Shown: piece after piece, positions 23,687 to 32,020 of the stretch
How positions within the stretch are numbered: the stretch's first letter is position 1
Layout: each line of letters opens with the position of its first letter
Assembly: GCA_016184125.1 (NCBI GenBank)
Contig: JACPDG010000068.1
Span: 1 to 52,403 of the forward strand
Direction of reading: 5' to 3'
Source: Candidatus Rokuibacteriota bacterium
GTDB lineage: Bacteria > Methylomirabilota > Methylomirabilia > Rokubacteriales > CSP1-6
Length of the DNA stretch: 52,403 bases
The notes under the pieces: generated by a model
The model's database searches: none
Seen by the model: the letters and a program-made list of their open reading frames with translations, nothing else
Told to the model about the DNA's origin: nothing
Made by a program: the position numbers and the translations under genes

Positions 23687-24865
23687 ATGGCGCGCGTGGC
23701 GTACTTCGATTGCCCGAGCGGCGCCGCCGGCGACATGATCCTCGCGGCGCTCGTCGATTCCGGGCTCTCGATCGACCGGCTGCGGGCGGAGCTCTGCAAG
23801 CTGCCGCTGCGCGGGTGGGACCTGAGCGCCCGGGACGTCGACAAGCGCGGATTCCGCGCGACGAAGGTCGAGGTCCTCGTCGACGAGCACGAGCACCACG
23901 TGCACCGCTCGCTGGCCGACATCCTCGGCATCCTGGAGGGCAGCTCGCTGGACGCCCGGGTCAAGGCCCGGGCGTCCCGGATCTTCAAGCGGCTCGCAGA
24001 CGCGGAGGCGCGGGCGCACGGTTCGACGCCGGATGAGGTCACGTTTCACGACGTTGGCGCGGTCGACGCGATCATCGACGTGACGGGCGCCGTCGTCGGC
24101 CTGGCGCTGCTCGGCGTCGAGCGCGTGCACGCGTCCGCGCTCCCGCTCGGCGGCGGCTTCGCGCACGGTCCCCATGGCAGGATCCCGGTGCCCGCGCCGG
24201 GCACGGCGGAGCTGCTCCGCGGATACCCTCTCGTGGACACGGGCGTCAGGGCCGAGCTCGTGACGCCCACCGGAGCCGCCATCCTGAGCACGCTGGCGGA
24301 GCACCCGGGCCGGATGCCGTCGATGGTGGTCCGCACGATCGGCTATGGCGCGGGGACGATGGACCTCGACACGCCCAACCTGCTGCGGTGCCTCCTCGGC
24401 GACACGGCGGCGGGGCCAGCGACCGAGACGGTCGTCCAGATCGAGACGACGATCGACGACATGTCGCCCCAGGTGTGCGAGCCGCTCGTCGAGCGGTTGT
24501 TCGAGACGGGCGCGCTCGACGTGGTCCTCGCTCCGGTGATCATGAAGCGAAGCCGGCCGGCCGTGGTCGTCTCGGTGCTCTGCCATCGCGACGCCGTCGA
24601 CCGGCTGGTCCGCGTGCTCTTCGAGGAATCGTCGACGATCGGCGTCCGCTGGTCCGAGTGGTCGCGGGCACGGCTGGATCGCGAGATCGTCACCTGCGAG
24701 ACGGTGTACGGTCCGATCCCGGTGAAGATCTCGCGACTCGACGGCCAGGTGGTCACGGTCACGCCCGAGTTCGCCGACGTCGTCCGCGTCGCGCGGGAGC
24801 GCTCGCTCCCCGTGCGCGAGGTCCTCGACCAGGCACGTGCGGACGCGCGCCGCCTGATCCGCTGA
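23687..24865 (+). CDS. larC: LarC, nickel insertase for nickel-pincer cofactor
   Basis: 392 residues in one frame. LarC is a CTP-dependent cyclometallase that inserts Ni into the pincer nucleotide. Landmarks: VAYFDCPSGAAGDMILAAL, FHDVGAVDAIIDVTGA, ALPLGGGFAHGPHGRIPVPAPGTAELL, VTPTGAAILSTL and METTIDDMSPQ-like (IETTIDDMSPQ). Some species need a programmed frameshift between larC1 and larC2; here the gene is continuous. It is flanked by copies of the GATGAGCGTCGCATGAC repeat (two before, one partial after). Confidence 0.93.
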   Translation: MARVAYFDCPSGAAGDMILAALVDSGLSIDRLRAELCKLPLRGWDLSARDVDKRGFRATKVEVLVDEHEHHVHRSLADILGILEGSSLDARVKARASRIFKRLADAEARAHGSTPDEVTFHDVGAVDAIIDVTGAVVGLALLGVERVHASALPLGGGFAHGPHGRIPVPAPGTAELLRGYPLVDTGVRAELVTPTGAAILSTLAEHPGRMPSMVVRTIGYGAGTMDLDTPNLLRCLLGDTAAGPATETVVQIETTIDDMSPQVCEPLVERLFETGALDVVLAPVIMKRSRPAVVVSVLCHRDAVDRLVRVLFEESSTIGVRWSEWSRARLDREIVTCETVYGPIPVKISRLDGQVVTVTPEFADVVRVARERSLPVREVLDQARADARRLIR

Positions 24866-24875
24866 GCGCGCCGGC

Positions 24876-24909
24876 GATGAGCGTCGCATGACTTTGTTGG
24901 CCTCCTCGG
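24876..24909 (+). repeat. Partial third copy of the 70-bp repeat, after larC
   Basis: GATGAGCGTCGCATGACTTTG...CCTCCTCGG matches the first 33-34 bp of the units at 23481 and 23609 with one C-to-T change, placing repeats on both sides of larC. The next 263 bp (24910-25172) contain no gene or structure I can support. Confidence 0.85.
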
Positions 24910-25172
24910 CCCCGCGTCCCCGGCCGGCCGTGAACGCGCCCTGCGGAGTTTCTGACGTCCGCTGCAGGGGACACTGACGCCGCGATGCATGCACCGGCGC
25001 CGCGGGTCGGCCAGGCCGACGGCGAGCGATCCGGCAGGGATCTGCCAATCCTGTCGTGATTCGATGCGCGGCGTCGCGGCGCCCCGCGACGCGCCAGTGG
25101 CTGCCGCCGCGGCGTGCAGCTTGCAAGCACAGGATGTCTCCTGCTGGAGGTCGCGATGAGGCGGCATCGGGC

Positions 25173-25511
25173 ATGAGCCCCCGGTTCGTGCGCTTCGACA
25201 AGCCGTGGGGCTGGGAGCTGGTGTGGGAAGTGACACCGACCATCCTGGGCCGCGTCGTCCACGTCACCGAGGGGCACCGCCTGTGGCTCGACACGCCGCA
25301 TGGCGCCGAGCACGTCCTCCTCTGCTGTGGCCTGCTGCTGCTCGTGTGGGAAGACGACGCCGGACAGCTCCACCAGCGTCAGCTACCCGCAGGCCACGTC
25401 CACACGATTCCCGCGCGAAGCCGGCACCGCATGATCGCGGTCGAGGACTCGAACGTCCTCGTCGTCGGGCCGTCCGCCCTCGAGGACGTCCTCCGCGTCG
25501 AGGAGAGCTGA
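25173..25511 (+). CDS. Cupin-domain protein
   Basis: 112 residues from ATG 25173. A single cupin resembling the C-terminal domain of mannose-6-phosphate isomerase type II: FDKPWGWELVWEVTPTILGRVVHVTEGHRLWL then LPAGHVHTIPARSRHRMIAVEDSNVLVV. The first motif has His in EGHRLWLDTPHG and the second a His (HRM). Function is unknown; it could bind sugar-phosphate or a metal. An in-frame start at 25056 adds a non-conserved 39-residue extension and is less likely. Confidence 0.65.
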   Translation: MSPRFVRFDKPWGWELVWEVTPTILGRVVHVTEGHRLWLDTPHGAEHVLLCCGLLLLVWEDDAGQLHQRQLPAGHVHTIPARSRHRMIAVEDSNVLVVGPSALEDVLRVEES

Positions 25512-25519
25512 CCGATTTC

Positions 25520-25593
25520 ATGGGGGGCCTCGAAGGGCCCCCCAAACCCCCCAGCGTTCGCCGGGCCCGGGGTGAACCCGGGCCCGGCTCTAC
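25520..25593 (+). repeat. Dispersed stem-loop element, copy 8
   Basis: Begins 8 nt after the cupin stop. Hairpin 1 is GGGGGGCCTCGAAGGGCCCCCC (loop shortened). Hairpin 2 is CCGGGCCCGGG-GTGAA-CCCGGGCCCGG, again with its own arm sequence. Bases 25594-25732 hold the cox promoter/leader region; GGAGGA near 25722 is the coxS ribosome-binding site. Confidence 0.85.
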
Positions 25594-25732
25594 ACGCACC
25601 GGCCAAAGCCGTGGCGCTCCTCGGCCACCCGACCCGCCAGTCGTTGACAGGCTGCAGGGCCGGTCTTACCCTCTGTCGCCGAGCGGACGTTGCGCGTCGC
25701 CCCTCAACCCGCACCATCCCTGGAGGACTGTC

Positions 25733-26218
25733 GTGAAGCTGCCAGTCAAGATGACCATCAACGGCCAGACGTACAGCCACGAGGTCGAGCCGCGCCTCCT
25801 CCTGGTCCACTACATCCGCGAGGTCGTGGGTCTCACCGGCACTCACATCGGCTGCGACACCAGCCAGTGCGGCGCGTGCACGATCCTCATGAACGGGCAG
25901 GCGGTGAAGGCCTGCACGCTCTTCACGGTGCAGGCCGACGGCGCCGAGTTCACCACGATCGAGGGGATGGCGAAGGATGGCGACCTCCATCCCATCCAGC
26001 AGGGATTCTGGGAAAAGCATGGGCTGCAGTGCGGGTTCTGCACGCCCGGCATGATCCTGGCCGCGTACCAGATCCTCGAGCGCTATCCGAACCCGACGGA
26101 GGAGCAGATCCGGCATCAGCTCGAGGGCAACCTCTGCCGCTGCACGGGCTATCACAACATCGTGAAGGCCATCCAGTGGGCCGCGGAGCACATGCAGGGC
26201 GCCGCGGCGAAGAAGTGA
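25733..26218 (+). CDS. coxS: CO dehydrogenase-type [2Fe-2S] small subunit
   Basis: 161 residues from GTG 25733 after TGGAGGA. It is the electron-transfer subunit of a xanthine oxidase-family molybdenum hydroxylase, carrying two [2Fe-2S] clusters. The plant-type ferredoxin cluster is bound by [13 protein letters not shown]...KAC; the second, in the helical domain, by [10 protein letters not shown] and [12 protein letters not shown]. All eight Cys are present. It leads the S-L-M operon with a 9-nt gap to coxL. A cytoplasmic, membrane-peripheral location is usual. Confidence 0.95.
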   Translation: MKLPVKMTINGQTYSHEVEPRLLLVHYIREVVGLTGTHIGCDTSQCGACTILMNGQAVKACTLFTVQADGAEFTTIEGMAKDGDLHPIQQGFWEKHGLQCGFCTPGMILAAYQILERYPNPTEEQIRHQLEGNLCRCTGYHNIVKAIQWAAEHMQGAAAKK

Positions 26219-26227
26219 GAGGCGGCC

Positions 26228-28624
26228 ATGGCAACCGTCACTGACGAGCGCCTGTTCGGCAAGTCGATCAAGCGTCGCGAGGACCCGCGCTTCATCACCG
26301 GGCAGGGCCGGTACGTCGACGACCTGAAGCTGCCGGGCATGACGTACGCCGCGTTCGTGCGCAGCCCGAACGCGCACGCGCGCATCCGGCGCATCGACAC
26401 CGCCGAGGCCGCGCGCCACCCCGGCGTCGTCGCGATCTTCACCGGACAGGACATGACCGGCGTGAACTCGCTCCCGTGCGGGTGGGACCTCCGCAAGGAG
26501 AAGGGTGTCCCGGGCGTGATCCAGGACCTCGCGATCGTCCCGCACATGCCGCTCTCGACGGACGCCGCGCGGCACGTCGGGGACCCGGTGGCGGTGATCA
26601 TCGCGGACAGCCAGGACGCTGCGCTCGATGCCGCCGAGAAGGTCCGCCTCGACTGGGAGGTGCTGGCGGCCGTGACCGCGACGGACAAGGCCGCGGCGCC
26701 GGGCGCGCCCGTGATCCACGCCGGCGCGCCGGGCAACGTGGCGTTCCAGTGGGAGATCGGCGATGCCGCAGCCACGGACGCGGCATTCGAGCAGGCCGCC
26801 GTGACCGTCAAGAAGCGGATCGTCAACCAGCGCCTCGTCGCGAACGCCATGGAGCCGCGGGCGTGCGTCGCACGCTACGAGGATGCGACGGGTGAGCTCA
26901 CGCTCTGGGTGACGTCGCAGAATCCGCACGTCCACCGCCTGCTGATGTGCGCGTTCGTGCTCGGCATTCCCGAACACAAGGTGCGCGTCATCGCGCCCGA
27001 CGTCGGCGGTGGCTTCGGCTCGAAGATCTTCCTTTACAGCGAGGAGGTCGTCTGCTCGTGGGTGTCGCGGCGGCTCAAGCGCCCGGTGCGGTGGACGTCG
27101 ACTCGTCACGAGGCGTATCTCACCGACGCGCACGGCCGCGACCACGTCACGGACGCCGAGCTCGCCCTGTCCAAGGACGGCAAGATGCTCGGCTTGCGGG
27201 TGAGAACGACTGCGAACCTGGGCGCCTATCTCTCGACGTTCGCGCCCGCCGTGCCGACGTTCCTCTACGGGACGCTGCTGAACGGCGTCTACGAGATCGG
27301 GGCGATCCACTGTCACGTCAGCGGCGTGTTCACGAACACGACCGCGGTCGACGCGTATCGCGGAGCCGGCAGGCCGGAGGCCTGCTACGTGCTGGAGCGC
27401 ATCGTCGAGGCCGGAGCACTGGCGCTCCGGATGGACCCGATCGAGCTGCGGAAGAAGAACTTCATCCCGAAGTTCTCCGGTGCGCACCAGACGCTCGTGG
27501 CCGTCGCGTACGACAGTGGCGACTACCCCGCGGCGACGGACAAGCTCCTCCGGATCTTCGACTACAAGGCGTTCCGCGCCGAGCAGGAGGCCGCACGCAA
27601 GCAGGGCAGGCTCCTTGGCGTGGGGTTCTCGACGTACATCGAGGCGTGCTCGATCGCACCGTCCAAGGTCGTCGGTGCGCTCGGCGCGGGAGCTGGCCTC
27701 TACGAATCCGCCAAGGTCCGCGTGCACCCGACCGGGACGGTGACGGTCTTCACCGGTTCTCACTCGCACGGGCAGGGACACGAGACGACGTTCGCCCAGC
27801 TCGTCGCCCATGAGCTCGGCATCCCGATCGAGCAGGTCGAGATCGTCCACGGCGATACCGGCTCGATCGCGTTCGGCATGGGGACGTACGGCAGCCGGTC
27901 GGGGTCGGTCGGCGGCACGGCGATCCTCATGTCGCTGAACAAGATCAAGGACAAGGGCCGGCAGATCGCGGCCCACCTGCTCGAGGCGTCGCCGAAGGAC
28001 ATCGAGTACAGCAAGGGCCAGTTCCAGGTGCGGGGCGTCCCCGGCAAGGCCGTGCCGTTCGGCGCCGTCGCGCTCACGGCGTACGTGCCGCACAACTACC
28101 CGGAAGGGCTCGAGCCCGGCCTCGAGGAAACGTCCTTCTACGACCCGTCGAACTTCTGCTTCCCCTTCGGCGCGCACGCCTGCGTGGTCGAGGTCGACCG
28201 CGAGACGGGGCTGGTGAAGGTGCTCCGCTACGTGGCGGTGGACGACGTCGGCAACGTCATCAATCCGATGATCGTCGACGGCATGGTCCACGGCGGGATC
28301 GCGCAGGGCGTGGGGCAGGCGCTGTGGGAGGGCGCGGTGTACGACGAGCGCTCCGGCCAGCTCGTGACCGGCACCATGACGGAGTACGCCCTGCCGAAGG
28401 CCGATCAGCTGCCGATGTACGAGACCGACCGCACCGTCACGCCGACGCCCGTGAACCCGCTCGGCGTGAAGGGCGCCGGCGAGACAGGGACGATCGCCGC
28501 GACGCCCGCGGTCGTGAACGCCGTGGTCGACGCGCTGGTACCGCTCGGCGTGGACCACTTCGAGACGATGCCGCTCACCCCCGAGCGCGTCTGGAACGCC
28601 ATCCGGCGCGCCACGACGCGCTGA
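26228..28624 (+). CDS. Form II CoxL-like molybdopterin-binding large subunit
   Basis: 798 residues, normal for the family. It carries the Mo-MCD cofactor of a xanthine dehydrogenase/CO dehydrogenase family enzyme. The diagnostic active-site loop reads AYRGAGR (376-382), the form II signature, not AYXCSFR of true (form I) Mo-Cu CO dehydrogenase. CO oxidation is therefore unproven and another aldehyde or N-heterocycle substrate is possible. Other blocks: [32 protein letters not shown] and the C-terminal [21 protein letters not shown] with the catalytic Glu. The following FAD subunit is 12 nt downstream. Confidence 0.95.
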   Translation: MATVTDERLFGKSIKRREDPRFITGQGRYVDDLKLPGMTYAAFVRSPNAHARIRRIDTAEAARHPGVVAIFTGQDMTGVNSLPCGWDLRKEKGVPGVIQDLAIVPHMPLSTDAARHVGDPVAVIIADSQDAALDAAEKVRLDWEVLAAVTATDKAAAPGAPVIHAGAPGNVAFQWEIGDAAATDAAFEQAAVTVKKRIVNQRLVANAMEPRACVARYEDATGELTLWVTSQNPHVHRLLMCAFVLGIPEHKVRVIAPDVGGGFGSKIFLYSEEVVCSWVSRRLKRPVRWTSTRHEAYLTDAHGRDHVTDAELALSKDGKMLGLRVRTTANLGAYLSTFAPAVPTFLYGTLLNGVYEIGAIHCHVSGVFTNTTAVDAYRGAGRPEACYVLERIVEAGALALRMDPIELRKKNFIPKFSGAHQTLVAVAYDSGDYPAATDKLLRIFDYKAFRAEQEAARKQGRLLGVGFSTYIEACSIAPSKVVGALGAGAGLYESAKVRVHPTGTVTVFTGSHSHGQGHETTFAQLVAHELGIPIEQVEIVHGDTGSIAFGMGTYGSRSGSVGGTAILMSLNKIKDKGRQIAAHLLEASPKDIEYSKGQFQVRGVPGKAVPFGAVALTAYVPHNYPEGLEPGLEETSFYDPSNFCFPFGAHACVVEVDRETGLVKVLRYVAVDDVGNVINPMIVDGMVHGGIAQGVGQALWEGAVYDERSGQLVTGTMTEYALPKADQLPMYETDRTVTPTPVNPLGVKGAGETGTIAATPAVVNAVVDALVPLGVDHFETMPLTPERVWNAIRRATTR

Positions 28625-28636
28625 GAGGAGAGACCC

Positions 28637-29506
28637 ATGTACCCTGCCGCGTTCGAGTACCACGCACCGGCGTCGATCCAGGAGACGCTCGGGCTGCTCG
28701 GCCGTCTCGGCGACGACGCCAAGCTCCTGGCCGGCGGTCACAGCCTCGTCCCGATGATGAAGCTGCGGCTCGCGCGCCCGAAGCACGTCATCGACCTCCG
28801 CAAGGTCCCCGGGCTCGCCGGCGTCAGGGAAGAGGGCGGCTCGATCGTGATCGGCGCGATGACGACCCACTGGCAGGTGGAGTCGTCGCCGCTCCTCTGC
28901 GAGAAGTGCCCGATCCTGTCCGACACGGCGTCGGTGATCGGCGACCCCCAGGTCAGAAACCTCGGAACGATCGGTGGGTCGCTGGCGCACGCCGATCCGG
29001 CGGCCGACATCCCGGCGACCGCGATCGCACTGGGTGCGGAGTTCGTCTGCGAGGGGCCGAAGGGCCGGCGCACGGTCAAGGTCGACGAGTGGTTCCAGGG
29101 GCTCATGCAGACGGCGCTTCATGAGGACGAGATCCTCGTCGAGATCCGGTTTCCAGCGTGGCCCGCCGGGTCGGGTGGCGCGTACATGAAGTTCCCCCAT
29201 CCCGCATCCCGGTTCGCGGTCGTGGGCGTCGCTGCGATGGTGACGCTCGACGGCAAGGGCGCCTGCACGAAGGCCGGCGTCGGGGTGACGGGCGCTGGCA
29301 CGAAGGCCGTGCGCGCCAAGGGCGTCGAGGCCGGGATCGTCGGCAAGACGCTGGACCAGGCAACGATCGAAGGGGCGGCGCAGAACGCTGCCGACGGGGT
29401 CGACGTGCAGGCGGACCTTCAGGGCTCCGTCGAGTACAAGCAGCACCTCTGTCGCGTGTTCGCGCGGCGGGCGATCGAAGCCGCCGTCAAGCGCGCGCGC
29501 GGCTAA
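28637..29506 (+). CDS. coxM: CoxM-like FAD-binding medium subunit
   Basis: 289 residues, behind GAGAGGAGAG. It is the flavin subunit passing electrons from the Fe-S subunit to quinone or another acceptor. FAD motifs: LLAGGHSLVPMMKLRLARP and TIGGSLAHADPAADIPA; C-terminal CO dehydrogenase flavoprotein domain from about 175. The gene order S-L-M differs from the M-S-L of form I operons and fits form II. The 159 bp after it contain GC-rich inverted sequence (29516-29548), perhaps a decayed dispersed element. Confidence 0.93.
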   Translation: MYPAAFEYHAPASIQETLGLLGRLGDDAKLLAGGHSLVPMMKLRLARPKHVIDLRKVPGLAGVREEGGSIVIGAMTTHWQVESSPLLCEKCPILSDTASVIGDPQVRNLGTIGGSLAHADPAADIPATAIALGAEFVCEGPKGRRTVKVDEWFQGLMQTALHEDEILVEIRFPAWPAGSGGAYMKFPHPASRFAVVGVAAMVTLDGKGACTKAGVGVTGAGTKAVRAKGVEAGIVGKTLDQATIEGAAQNAADGVDVQADLQGSVEYKQHLCRVFARRAIEAAVKRARG

Positions 29507-29665
29507 GCACCTCGGAGGGGGGCGTCCCCTTCCGAAACCTCCCCAGGACCGACTGCGCCGGCAAAGCGGTCCGCGGCCGGACCGGTGCCGGCGCTTGGAG
29601 CGGAGACTCTACGGACTGCGCCGTCCCGACGCTCGCGGTTCGGCCGCGATGACCCCGGCCATCCG

Positions 29666-30331
29666 GTGATCGTCGCAATCGTTCTCGCCGCGGGGCTCTC
29701 GCGGCGGATGGGGGAGCCGAAACTGCTTCTCGATCTCCACGGCAAGCCCGTCATCCGCTGGGCGGTCGAGCGCGTCATGCCGCACGTGGACGACGTGCTC
29801 GTGGTCGTGCCTCCGGATCACGCGGCGATCCGCGCCGCGCTGTCGGATCTTGCCGTCTCCTACACGACCAACGCGCACCCCGAGGCGGGCCAGGCGACGT
29901 CCATCGCGGCCGGGGTTCGCGCGCTTCGACCCGGGACTCGTGCCGCGATCATCGTGCTGGGGGACCAACCAGGCGTGCCGGACGCCGTCTTCGCCGCGCT
30001 CGTCGCGACGTTCGAGCGCACGGCACGGGCGATCGTGGCGCCGGTCTACCGCGGCGTCCGCGGCAACCCCGTGCTCTTCGCCGCCGAGACGTTCGAAGAG
30101 CTCGCGCACGTGACGGGCGACGCCGGCGCGCGAAGCGTCGTCGCCCGCGAGGCCACGCGTGTGGCCCTGGTCGACATCGACGCCGCCATGCCCGAGGACG
30201 TCGACACGCCCGAGGACTACGCGCGACTGAGATCATGGGGGGACGATCGAAGCCCCCCAGAGCCCCCGCCCTCGGCGCCGTCCCGGGGGGTGCGCGGACG
30301 CACCCGTGAAACCCGCGACGGCCCTCGATGA
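29666..30331 (+). CDS. MocA-like molybdenum cofactor cytidylyltransferase (MobA-related NTP transferase)
   Basis: 221 residues from GTG 29666. The nucleotidyltransferase signature LAAGLSRRMGEPKLLLDL begins at residue ~6, then LGDQPGVPDAVF and VRGNPVLFAAETF. MocA makes molybdopterin cytosine dinucleotide, the cofactor form used by Cox-type hydroxylases, so its place after coxSLM is fitting. The domain ends near DVDTPEDYARL; the last ~30 residues are encoded by dispersed element copy 9, as in larE. Confidence 0.85.
   Translation: MIVAIVLAAGLSRRMGEPKLLLDLHGKPVIRWAVERVMPHVDDVLVVVPPDHAAIRAALSDLAVSYTTNAHPEAGQATSIAAGVRALRPGTRAAIIVLGDQPGVPDAVFAALVATFERTARAIVAPVYRGVRGNPVLFAAETFEELAHVTGDAGARSVVAREATRVALVDIDAAMPEDVDTPEDYARLRSWGDDRSPPEPPPSAPSRGVRGRTRETRDGPR
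30235..30330 (+). repeat. Dispersed stem-loop element, copy 9, with one palindromic module
   Basis: Hairpin 1 is variant (GGGGGG-ACGATCGAAG-CCCCCC). Hairpin 2 is GCCGTCCCGGG...CCCGCGACGGC with the GGGTGCGCGGACGCACCC module (30288-30305) in the loop, then CCTCGATGA, which supplies the stop of the MocA-like gene. Bases 30332-30442 carry nothing recognisable. Confidence 0.85.
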
Positions 30332-30442
30332 TCGCTTCGGCGGCGGTCAGGGCGGGTAGCGCGATCCGCGACACGCGGGACGGGTCCCGTCGAGGGCGAC
30401 GATGGCGTAGCGCCACTCGTGCGCAACCCGGTCGAGATGGTC

Positions 30443-30863
30443 CTACGCTGCCGGGCCCGGAGCGGCGACGGAAAGACCGGGCAGCGACGCTGCAATCCGG
30501 TGAAACTCGGCGAGATTCGCGGTCACGAGAGTCGCTCCGATCTGCCATGCCGTGAGGGCGATCAGCAGGTCATCGATCGGGCCCAGCCGATCAGCGAGGC
30601 CACGCCCGCCCTGGTAGAGCGAATGGAAGAGCTGGCCGGCCCGGTTGAACAGGCGGGGCGTCGGGGCGAGCACCCGCTCGGGCGGAAACGCGGCGAGGAT
30701 CCCATCGACCGCGCGCCGTCGGCGAAGCGTCTCGGCTCCGAGGCGCAACTCCAGGACGACCACGGCAGACAGGAACCGAACGCGCGAACCCGCGCCGCCC
30801 CAGACCCACTCACTGTATTGGCCGGCCCGCAGGTAGTCGATGAAGACGTTCCAACCTTGCCGG
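30443..30863 (-). pseudogene. PIN-domain (VapC-like) toxin with damaged 5' end
   Basis: The frame from about 30860 to the stop at 30443 reads WNVFIDYLRAGQY...VVLELRLGAET...LIALTAWQIGATLVTANLAEFHRI, a clear PIN-domain ribonuclease. The usual start, hydrophobic strand plus DTN with the first catalytic Asp, is absent; upstream in the same frame there is no ATG, GTG or TTG. A GTG at 30879, overlapping the antitoxin stop, leads into a different frame, so a one-base frameshift near 30855 is likely. Later acidic residues (E of VLEL, D of PIDDLLIALT) remain. It is probably inactive unless sequencing error explains the shift. Confidence 0.7.
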
Positions 30864-31070
30864 TCACCGATACGGCCACGCCCGGTCGTCCCCGCGGAGA
30901 AGGCCCTGCAGCGGCTTGAGCTTGCTGGCGATCCGGTGCTCCTGCATCAGCAGGCCGAGGGCGCGGTCTATCGCCTCCTGTTCAGACGCGACCCCGAAGT
31001 AACGCTTGGCGAAATCGATCTTCCTCTGGTCCAGCTTGAGATGCTTGTGCCTCGTCACCCGCCCCGCCAT
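30864..31070 (-). CDS. VapB-like antitoxin
   Basis: 68 residues from ATG 31070, reading HLKLDQRKIDFAKRYFGVASEQEAIDRALGLL, a ribbon-helix-helix-like operator-binding segment typical of VapB partners, then a basic tail. It should bind its own promoter and the PIN toxin. The toxin remnant starts at its stop. A longer start at 31100 is possible. It occupies the minus strand against the flanking cox genes. Confidence 0.65.
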   Translation of the reverse strand: MAGRVTRHKHLKLDQRKIDFAKRYFGVASEQEAIDRALGLLMQEHRIASKLKPLQGLLRGDDRAWPYR

Positions 31071-31115
31071 CCGCCCCTCCCGTGTACATGGTGTGAACAC
31101 AAACTACCCGGCGGT

Positions 31116-31286
31116 TCAGCGCGGAGCGAGCGGGAAAATCGGCACCGCCGCGCGTTGCGCGGTCAGCGGACGGCGACGCGCCACGGGCACGACCGCTACA
31201 CGCATCGGCGCGTGTTCGGCGACGAAGGCAACGCACGTCACCGCTGTCTTGTCCTTCTGCGTCTTGCCCTTGTGCTGGCGGCTCAT
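31116..31286 (-). CDS. Small basic hypothetical protein
   Basis: 56 residues (MSRQHKGKTQKDKTAVTC...). Its ATG overlaps the stop of the preceding gene by 4 nt (ATGA), suggesting translational coupling. Very Lys/Arg-rich with a Val/Ala/Pro middle; no family recognised. Reality rests on the overlap only. Confidence 0.35.
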   Translation of the reverse strand: MSRQHKGKTQKDKTAVTCVAFVAEHAPMRVAVVPVARRRPLTAQRAAVPIFPLAPR

Positions 31287-31459
31287 TTCCCTGCCTTGAT
31301 CGCCTTCACGCAGTCCTTGCAGTCCCCGCTCCTGAAAGGACGCCACCTGGTAATCTCGAACGGCTCTCCCTTGAGCATCTTCTCGAACACTCCGCACGCG
31401 TACCAGACATTCATGTTGCCGTTCTTGAACACCTTGGTCTCGAGAATGAGATGTCCCAT
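31283..31459 (-). CDS. Small hypothetical protein with CxxC
   Basis: 58 residues from ATG 31459, behind a strong GGGAGGAGC ribosome-binding site. It reads GHLILETKVFKNGNMNVWYACGVF... and ends with GDCKDCVKAIKAGK, so a single CxxC pair plus one more Cys could bind a metal or form a disulfide. No family recognised. Confidence 0.55.
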   Translation of the reverse strand: MGHLILETKVFKNGNMNVWYACGVFEKMLKGEPFEITRWRPFRSGDCKDCVKAIKAGK

Positions 31460-31496
31460 GGCCTGCTCCTCCCGGTTGTCGTCGCTCGCTGGGCTG

Positions 31497-31859
31497 CTAC
31501 TCCTCTTCGTGCTCTTCCCCGCCGACGAACTCTTCCTCGACTTCAAGGCGCAGCCTATCGAAGTTGATCGCCTTGTCTCGGAGTGCGCTCAGTTCCTTCG
31601 ACAGGAACTTCTTCGCGGTAACGGCCCGTGCGCCATCGAGTGTGCTCGCCGCGATCAGCCCGTATCCGCCGCGATCGAGTTCGATCAAGATGACGCCAAG
31701 ATCGTCCAGGTGCTGTTCGAGCATGTCGAGGAACGCCCGGCGGATCGTCCTGCGTTGCGAGAGCCGACGGATCGTCTTGGTGCTCACTCGTGCGCGCTTC
31801 TCGTTCGCGCGTTTGAGCAGCAGGGCGGTGAGGATCGCGGTCTCTTCGGCGGTTCGCAT
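31497..31859 (-). CDS. Hypothetical protein with acidic C terminus
   Basis: 120 residues from ATG 31859, with GGGAGACGAG upstream. Basic helical first half (KRANEKRARVSTKTIRRLSQRRTIRR), a GYGLIAASTLDGARAV middle and a tail dominated by Glu (EVEEEFVGGEEHEEE). Base composition is visibly less GC-rich than the neighbours, suggesting separate origin. Two TTGACA hexamers lie upstream on the minus strand (31926-31931 and 31939-31944). It likely heads a small operon of the two genes downstream. Function unknown. Confidence 0.6.
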   Translation of the reverse strand: MRTAEETAILTALLLKRANEKRARVSTKTIRRLSQRRTIRRAFLDMLEQHLDDLGVILIELDRGGYGLIAASTLDGARAVTAKKFLSKELSALRDKAINFDRLRLEVEEEFVGGEEHEEE

Positions 31860-32006
31860 GTCTCGTCTCCCGTCGCCCGTCTTAGGGATTCCGTAACTCC
31901 TGATTCCGGATTCTGTCGATCCTGGTGTCAACCTCGAGTGTCAAGACTCGGTTCGGTTGGCGCAATCCGCTGAAGCGCAACGGCCGCGCCTCCGTGGCCG
32001 GCGGCG

Positions 32007-32012
32007 TAGAAT
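32007..32012 (+). promoter_or_regulatory. -10 box (TAGAAT) next to the coxD start
   Basis: TAGAAT is followed by 8 nt and ATG 32021, with no Shine-Dalgarno sequence; a leaderless-type start for coxD-coxE. Confidence 0.5.
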
Positions 32013-32020
32013 GAACCTCT

